8,232 bases of DNA from an uncultured Chloroflexota bacterium (lineage in GTDB: Bacteria > Chloroflexota > Dehalococcoidia > SM23-28-2 > RBG-16-64-32): contig CAJXNA010000080.1 in assembly GCA_913056415.1 (NCBI GenBank), positions 1-8,232 on the forward strand, given 5' to 3'. Below, in pieces: positions 5,031 through 8,232 of the stretch; position 1 is the stretch's first letter; every line of letters starts with the position of its first letter. Under the pieces are notes generated by a model. That model was given only the letters and a program-made list of their open reading frames with translations, did not search any database and was not told the origin of the DNA. The position numbers and the translations under genes are program-made.

Positions 5031-5065
5031 CCATCACCATCACTTGCCCTCCGCAAACAATCCAT
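3938..5065 (-). CDS. Overlapping +1-frame ORF: WPTP-repeat protein, 375 aa
   Basis: This frame is open through the whole methyltransferase gene, one base out of phase. It carries motifs that look like a protein family, not random translation: YSETWPTSGSMRSGAAFE (156-173), four spaced repeats (SWPTPDTMD at 188, RWPTPTGMD at 222, WATPTCRD at 257, WGTPNAHD at 305), and near the end LNPNFVDWLMGWPPGWT (335-351). From general knowledge, proteins with WPTPTARD repeats and a WLMGFP.GWT end are frequent in phage and metagenome databases, and the last motif is the +1 reading of methyltransferase motif IX-X coding sequence. It may be a real dual-coded gene, or a shadow of methyltransferase conservation that has been propagated through annotation. 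No start is convincing: the ATG at 5065 lies within the lipoprotein gene. Function unknown. Confidence 0.35.
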   Translation of the reverse strand: MDCLRRASDGDGCNRVTWIHVPSLASRSAPASEDLTSDSSLPWESDTRLWVMLSGMPTARPSWWRGWKTRPWIKLLSGIISKLSTANAGADEWISSLPVSPASLQAPRDSARDAQTIAGSGQTSLGSFATWDRASSFWKTSVACFQWMMDTPLERYSETWPTSGSMRSGAAFERAMLALPTDGSGYSSWPTPDTMDGPHGTRGISKNTEHQSGKDFQAIATRWPTPTGMDSHSGGTKGYQGHQFQMLTDATVRYPKWATPTCRDRKDGADPSKNVETNSLLGRQAPRMMLDGDESSSLDRTSLRQWGTPNAHDRTHSPRPVDHGKQLANQVGAKLNPNFVDWLMGWPPGWTACVPLVTESSRSKPRLRSENCGDG

Positions 5066-5511
5066 CTTGTTGTTTTTCGAATATCGTGAGGGCTCGAATC
5101 CGATAGCCCCTCGGCAGCCTTCTCCTGCTCAGCCTCATCCTCAGCCGCCTTGGCTCTCGCTTTTTCTATCGCGGCCTTTTCCTCATCCAAGCGCCGGTTG
5201 ATCTCTTCCCGCATCATCTGGAGTTCCATATCCTGATCGTCCGGGAGGAACGAGCACTGGCAGAGCCGCTGCACGTTGGTTTTGCAGACCATCAAGTCGT
5301 CGCTGAGCGCTTCGCAGTAGTCCGATGGGACCGGACGTTTGCGAACGATCTCCAGGACGTAGGTCAGTTGGTTCTCCGCGTGTGTGAGGCGAGCGAATAG
5401 GTCATCTAGTTGTTCGAGACGAGCGGCGACCAGGTTCTCTCTTTGTTCGAGACGACCGTCGTCCCCGCCGCAAGATGCGAGCGGTAGGAAAATGATCGGT
5501 AGGTATTTCAC
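5017..5511 (-). CDS. Putative lipoprotein with coiled coil, 164 aa
   Basis: The N-terminus MKYLPIIFLPLASC is a short lipoprotein signal peptide: one Lys, a hydrophobic core, and the lipobox LASC with Cys14 as the expected lipidation site, followed by GGDD. Asp close to the cysteine would tend to keep it at the inner membrane in enterobacteria. Residues 20-60 are helical with heptad-like Leu spacing; residues 67-88 contain four cysteines (DYCEALSDDLMVC, LCQC); residues 95-135 are a charged Glu/Ala/Lys-rich coiled coil (RREEINRRL-like, AAIEKARAKAAEDEAEQEKAAE region). The start is GTG at 5511 with AGGGGG close upstream. It sits between the ERF/Cys-His genes and the methyltransferase, and its 3' end overlaps the latter by 14 nt. 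It could be an Rz1-like spanin part or a surface-exclusion lipoprotein, but neither is supported by partner genes here. Confidence 0.72.
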   Translation of the reverse strand: MKYLPIIFLPLASCGGDDGRLEQRENLVAARLEQLDDLFARLTHAENQLTYVLEIVRKRPVPSDYCEALSDDLMVCKTNVQRLCQCSFLPDDQDMELQMMREEINRRLDEEKAAIEKARAKAAEDEAEQEKAAEGLSDSSPHDIRKTTRWIVCGGQVMVMDATA

Positions 5512-5541
5512 GGGACCCCCTATGTGGTACTCGTTTGATTG

Positions 5542-6003
5542 TTATCCGGCACCGTCACGTTGGCACCGGCACATTCTCCTGGATGCCGCGACGTGGCACG
5601 AACCGGACCCGTTTCCGCTTTTGGCAGAAACGAGGGCTTCCTCGGCTCGTGGGAGCCCACGCCGCGACACAATTCCGTAAATGATTGAAGGTGCGCGAAA
5701 ACTCTGGTCGACGCCGCGTTCGGCCATGCGCTTGCGTATAATAGAGAAACCGTAACTAACTGCGGCTCGCCAGGCATTGAATCTTCTCTGGCAATGAACC
5801 GTCCGCTCCGGATAGTCCTCGTGAGGAGGCATCCCGTGGGAAGCGGCGAAAGCATTGGCGTCGGCCATGCAATCGGGGTGTTGGCAACGTGTTGCGTCAT
5901 ACCTTTTCGACGCCTCGACAAGCTCGCGGTGCTCGCATTTCAGCCTTCGAATATTGGCTCCCTCGGATCGTCTGCGAAGGTCGCCGTAATTGAGAAGGGC
6001 CAC
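5542..6003 (-). CDS. Hypothetical Cys/His-containing protein, 153 aa
   Basis: Begins MALLNYGDLRRRSEGANIRR and is basic overall. It contains several possible metal ligands: CEH, then CQHPDC about 15 residues later, H..VHC in the middle, and a C-terminal CH...MCRC cluster. The pattern could form one or two zinc sites, but the spacing matches no finger type I know. The start is GTG, sharing one base with the ERF stop (TAGTG), which supports translation coupled to ERF and thus a link to DNA metabolism. Codon third positions are less GC-biased than in ERF or int, and the last ~35 residues look less constrained, so the true C-terminus or a frameshift near the 3' end is uncertain. No family recognised. 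A 30-nt gap separates it from the lipoprotein gene. Confidence 0.65.
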   Translation of the reverse strand: MALLNYGDLRRRSEGANIRRLKCEHRELVEASKRYDATRCQHPDCMADANAFAASHGMPPHEDYPERTVHCQRRFNAWRAAVSYGFSIIRKRMAERGVDQSFRAPSIIYGIVSRRGLPRAEEALVSAKSGNGSGSCHVAASRRMCRCQRDGAG

Positions 6004-6755
6004 TAGAACGGAACGCCCTGGGGGATCGCGGCCTTGCCATCCCGATCGAGGACTGTCGCCGTGATCGCCCGCGCCATCGGCGCGACGGCCGCTACCGGAA
6101 TCTCTTTCCCGGCATTTTCTAGTCCCAGCAATTGCTTCGCGGCCTTGCGGATGGCTCCAGCTTGGTGATCGATGTCTTCGTACACGTCACTCTGGCCGAG
6201 TTCTCGAGCGCGGTCGTAACTCTTTACCATGATCATGCTGAGTTGCTCTGGACTGGCGAAGCCGCCGCCTTCATCTTGAGGTGGCGGATCGTCACCGGGA
6301 CCCGCGGTAGGCTCAGGCGGCGCGCCGCCGCTCCCTGGATCGTCGCCGGTCTCGATCATGAAGAGCCGATTGAGGAAGTAGCGATAGCCGGCGGTGTTGG
6401 CTTTGAAGGCGCCCTTGTCGCCATGCAGGCCGTTTTTGTCTCGGTCGTTGCCACTCGCGAAAATAAGGAGTTTCTCTGGCCACACTGCACCCGAGGTATG
6501 CGCAAGGGTGTATTCGAGCACGAGATGCGTCACGCCGTTGTCGTCGACCCAGGGCGCCGGGCCGGTAGCGACCGACTGCAGGATGACGAGGCCGGTCTTT
6601 TCGAGTATCGGCCGCAGAGTCCGTTGGATCGCCGCTCCGCTCGCGTAGTCAAAGTGCAGAAATGAATGCGTGCTGTCCGTGGGTACTTGGCCTATTTCGT
6701 CGCGCACCTGGGCGATCGCCTCCAAGATCTGGGCTGGGTATTTGGTCTCGCTCAT
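6003..6755 (-). CDS. erf: ERF-family single-strand annealing recombinase, 250 aa
   Basis: ERF proteins (named for P22 Erf) anneal complementary single strands and help circularise or recombine phage genomes. The ERF domain spans about residues 8-137: helical ILEAIAQVRDEIG, then HFDYASGAAIQRTLRPILEKTGLVIL, the strand block THLVLEYTLAHTSGA, the loop SGNDRDKNGLHGDKGAFKANTAGYRYFLNRLF, and a domain end at METGDD-like residues. A Gly/Pro/Asp linker (138-167) leads to a helical C-terminal part (168-215) and a short tail ending GVPF. The start is well set by AGGAG (complement of 6764-6768) 8 nt before the ATG. It follows the exonuclease cluster and is joined to the next gene by TAGTG. Length is normal for the family. 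Confidence 0.9.
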   Translation of the reverse strand: MSETKYPAQILEAIAQVRDEIGQVPTDSTHSFLHFDYASGAAIQRTLRPILEKTGLVILQSVATGPAPWVDDNGVTHLVLEYTLAHTSGAVWPEKLLIFASGNDRDKNGLHGDKGAFKANTAGYRYFLNRLFMIETGDDPGSGGAPPEPTAGPGDDPPPQDEGGGFASPEQLSMIMVKSYDRARELGQSDVYEDIDHQAGAIRKAAKQLLGLENAGKEIPVAAVAPMARAITATVLDRDGKAAIPQGVPF

Positions 6756-6981
6756 CGTGCTTGCTCCTACCGTATCGGCTCATGAGCAGAAAGCTCTGGA
6801 GGTGCCCTAGCCGCTGTTCCACCCCTCCTGAGAAGTGAAATCCCGCAACGGCCTTTTCAGCGGGAATTTCCCGCAAAATGTGAAACCGCGTCCGCCCGCT
6901 GAGCACGACCGGGAAGCCCCCCGCCAGCGCGATCATCGCGCACGCAAGATCCGGCAAGTTGTAGATGAGCCAGCGCGTCAC
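6649..6981 (-). CDS. Hypothetical protein upstream of ERF, 110 aa, long overlap
   Basis: Starts with GTG overlapping the stop of the 52-aa membrane gene (GTGA). Residues 1-30 (TRWLIYNLPDLACAMIALAGGFPVVLSGR) are hydrophobic and may form a membrane segment or a buried helix. The middle, TRFHILREIPAEKAVAGFHF then VEQRLGHLQSFLLMSRYGR, looks like normal protein. The last ~35 residues lie within the ERF coding sequence in another frame and are Arg/Pro/Gly-rich with no clear constraint. Either the two genes overlap by 107 nt, or the true end is close to residue 75 and a frameshift has joined it to a shadow frame: both other frames contain a stop within 30 nt before the ERF start. Family not recognised. 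Confidence 0.55.
   Translation of the reverse strand: MTRWLIYNLPDLACAMIALAGGFPVVLSGRTRFHILREIPAEKAVAGFHFSGGVEQRLGHLQSFLLMSRYGRSKHDERDQIPSPDLGGDRPGARRNRPSTHGQHAFISAL
6764..6768 (-). promoter_or_regulatory. Shine-Dalgarno AGGAG for ERF
   Basis: AGGAG on the minus strand, 8 nt before the ERF ATG, is the best-placed ribosome site in the window. It fixes the ERF start even though the preceding frame runs on through it. Confidence 0.7.
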
Positions 6982-7136
6982 TTGGGGTGCGCCTGTGGGA
7001 AAAGTGTCTTGCTCAATTCGCGGCTGGCCTTGAGTGCGCGGCGGTTAAATCGCGCGCAAGTGCGCTTATATTGGTAAAACCTGCCGAGTCCGAAGCTGAT
7101 GCCGCAGAAGATGATAATTGTCGGCCAGTCACCCAT
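6978..7136 (-). CDS. Small membrane-anchored protein, 52 aa
   Basis: The short ORF reads MGDWPTIIIFCGISFGLGRF, then YQYKRTCARFNRRALKASRE and LSKTLFPQAHPK. The first ~18 residues form one apolar helix, and the remaining ~32 are strongly basic, so the protein is probably N-terminally anchored with a positively charged cytoplasmic tail. The ATG shares a base with the exonuclease stop (TAATG), and the TGA stop overlaps the GTG of the next gene (GTGA). Such precise linkage on both sides is strong support for a real gene despite its length. It lies in the recombination block between exonuclease and ERF. Function is unknown; recruiting DNA or recombination proteins to the membrane via the basic tail is a guess from charge alone. 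Confidence 0.72.
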   Translation of the reverse strand: MGDWPTIIIFCGISFGLGRFYQYKRTCARFNRRALKASRELSKTLFPQAHPK

Positions 7137-7768
7137 TACAGCGGACCCATCGCAAGCGGACTCAACCGCTTCAGGAGTTCAAGCGTGAGCCGGCAGTCCA
7201 CGAGTGCGTCGTGCGCCCCTGTCGTGTCGATCCCGAAGAATTCGCAGAGCGTCCTGACCTGGAAGTTCTTCGGTTGCTTCGACGCCGGCGTCCGAGCGAA
7301 CACCCAGAGGGCGAGCTGGAGCGTGTCCAATCCGTACCACCAGCAAAACGGCGTGAAGTCGTCGCCCCAGAGCGCGCGCAGTCTGGAGATGTCGAACGGC
7401 ACGTTGTGAGCGATCAGTCGGACCATCTTGTACGGATCCCCGGTCTTCTTCGAGATCAGCTCGTAACGCTGGTGCTTAACGAAAAACTTATGGAGCATTT
7501 CGCGAGCTGTGAGATAGCCGATGGCTTCGTCGTGCCAGACGCCGGCGTCGTAGTGGTTCATCTTCAGCGCCTTCGGGTCGCAGGCGTTCACATCGAACTT
7601 GATCTTCACCTCAATCTCGTCGACGATCTCCCTCGTGGCGTCGTCGAAGATCAGCGCGGCGATCTGGATCGTCGGGTGCTGCGGCTCCAGCCCGCCGGTC
7701 TCGACGTCGAAGATGCAGCTCGTCGCCTGAATCATCGGGAGCTGGTTTTTCTCGGAACCGTTGTTCAT
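7136..7768 (-). CDS. DnaQ-like DEDDh 3'-5' exonuclease, 210 aa
   Basis: A metal-dependent exonuclease of the RNase T/DnaQ superfamily. The four acidic residues and histidine are all visible: Exo I CIFDVETGGL (Asp21, Glu23), Exo II LIAHNVPFDISRL (Asp126), and Exo III GAHDALVDCRLT (His186, Asp191). The linker around 155-180 (KQPKNFQVRTLCEFFGID) matches the family's usual strand-helix before Exo III. Its length is that of a stand-alone exonuclease, without polymerase. The ATG at 7768 overlaps the upstream stop (ATGA); a second Met at residue 12 still precedes the domain. With ERF encoded two genes downstream it may trim or resect DNA ends for annealing, the role a lambda-type exonuclease plays elsewhere, though DEDDh enzymes have the 3'-5' polarity, so proofreading or end-trimming is equally possible. 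Confidence 0.92.
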   Translation of the reverse strand: MNNGSEKNQLPMIQATSCIFDVETGGLEPQHPTIQIAALIFDDATREIVDEIEVKIKFDVNACDPKALKMNHYDAGVWHDEAIGYLTAREMLHKFFVKHQRYELISKKTGDPYKMVRLIAHNVPFDISRLRALWGDDFTPFCWWYGLDTLQLALWVFARTPASKQPKNFQVRTLCEFFGIDTTGAHDALVDCRLTLELLKRLSPLAMGPL

Positions 7769-8097
7769 TGTGCCGTCGCCCTGCCGTGCGCTTTTGGCGT
7801 GTCCCGATCGGCGTGCTGGCCCTCAACGATGGCCGTTATTTCCGCTCCGATTTCGTCTACGGAGTCTACGAAGTAGCTCTCGGGGTAGTGGGTGATCTTG
7901 TCGCGGTACTCGGCAAGCTCGTATCCGAGCAGATCCCACTCGTCCGAGAGACCTGTCTCCCAATCAATCAGCTGGACGTGGGAGATCTCGACGAGCTCGA
8001 CCTCGCCGTCGATTACGGTCAGGCTGCAGTCGACTTCGAGGTAGTCGCCGGTTCCGTCTTCCAGGTCGAAGGTGGTGCGGCGGAGGACGGAGGTCAT
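7765..8097 (-). CDS. Acidic hypothetical protein, 110 aa
   Basis: From ATG at 8097 the protein reads MTSVLRRTTFDLEDGTGDYL, then EVDCSLTVIDGEVELVEISHV, followed by DEWDLLGYELAEYRDKI and a less regular C-terminus (HADRDTPKAHGRATAQ). Alternating strands rich in Val, Ile and Glu suggest a small beta-rich domain with a helical arm. It contains no motif I recognise. It resembles, in a general way, small phage proteins that lie upstream of recombination genes. The ATG is preferred because it overlaps the upstream gene's stop (TAATG); the frame stays open 11 codons further upstream. Its own stop overlaps the exonuclease ATG, so it belongs to the same coupled operon. Confidence 0.78.
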   Translation of the reverse strand: MTSVLRRTTFDLEDGTGDYLEVDCSLTVIDGEVELVEISHVQLIDWETGLSDEWDLLGYELAEYRDKITHYPESYFVDSVDEIGAEITAIVEGQHADRDTPKAHGRATAQ

Positions 8098-8232
8098 TAC
8101 GGCGCTCCCGCGCGGATCCGATCGCGACAACGCCTGGCGTCGTTCTGTAAACCGGCGTACCCGAACTCGAGCGCAGCGCGGCGGTAGAAGATGTCGGCTT
8201 CCCGGTCATTGCCGGAGCGCGCGGCGCATCGA
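8097..8232 (-). CDS. 3' end of a hypothetical gene (truncated by window edge)
   Basis: Only the last 44 residues are visible: AARSGNDREADIFYRRAALE, then FGYAGLQNDARRCRDRIRAG and AP, ending in TAA. The pattern of a helix, the turn FGY, and a second helix with evenly spaced Ala and Arg is like a TPR-type or small coiled helical pair. It cannot be identified further from this fragment. Its TAA shares one base with the ATG of the next gene (TAATG), so it opens the visible part of the coupled recombination operon. An ATG inside the fragment could make it look like a separate short ORF, but the frame continues open to the edge. Confidence 0.65.
   Translation of the reverse strand, partial: RCAARSGNDREADIFYRRAALEFGYAGLQNDARRCRDRIRAGAP

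Noticed and set aside
5520..5921. Minus-strand 133-aa ORF containing AWPTPM, overlapping the Cys/His gene
   Set aside because: A single WPTP occurrence is chance here: no repeats and no C-terminal WLMG motif, and the overlapping frame is coupled to ERF.
7118..7876. Plus-strand 252-aa ORF opposite the exonuclease
   Set aside because: The minus strand has all DEDDh motifs; the plus frame is Val/Arg/Leu-rich without any motif, typical of an antisense shadow in GC-rich DNA.
1..8232. CRISPR array or insertion sequence
   Set aside because: No regularly spaced short repeats and no transposase or terminal inverted repeats; the only long repeat is the single 107-bp duplication.

Overview
The window is one continuous stretch of minus-strand genes from a temperate phage or phage-derived element, about 60% GC by eye. 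The evidence is an ERF single-strand annealing protein, a DnaQ-like exonuclease, a C5 cytosine methyltransferase, a homing-type HNH protein, a tyrosine integrase and, just after it, an attP-like site built on the 3' end of a tRNA. A gene with a lipoprotein signal suggests a bacterial host, probably Gram-negative. The host genus cannot be read from the sequence. Genes on both sides of the att site point the same way and look phage-like. I therefore read it as attP in a free or circularly permuted phage genome, not as a chromosome-prophage junction.

Transcription runs right to left. At the right end (8232 to 6003) is a tightly coupled recombination block: the 3' end of an unknown gene, a 110-aa acidic unknown, a DEDDh exonuclease, a 52-aa membrane protein, a ~110-aa unknown and ERF. 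Almost every junction is a 1-4 nt stop/start overlap (TAATG, ATGA, TAATG, GTGA, TAGTG). A Cys/His-containing unknown and a putative lipoprotein follow (6003 to 5017). Next is the cytosine methyltransferase (5030 to 3933), whose whole length is also open in the +1 frame. That second frame encodes a protein with four W-x-T-P repeats and a C-terminal LNP..VDWLMGWPPGWT motif. After it come an HNH protein whose nuclease core looks shortened, the integrase, and an 81-aa unknown that ends inside the att region.

The att region (about 1719-1914) has a tRNA T-arm/acceptor segment at its centre. It is flanked by two near-identical direct repeats, each made of two TTGGGGC elements 11 bp apart, as expected for integrase core and arm sites. 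Left of it are an MmcB-like PD-(D/E)XK protein, a 65-aa protein, two very small membrane proteins (45 and 32 aa), another 65-aa protein, and a truncated second copy of the first 65-aa gene. That copy comes from a duplication offset by exactly 720 bp.

Functionally, ERF and the exonuclease form a homologous recombination/replication module. The integrase, attP and perhaps the 81-aa protein form the site-specific integration module. The methyltransferase would protect phage DNA from host restriction. The small membrane genes and duplicated genes at the left are accessory and of unknown role.
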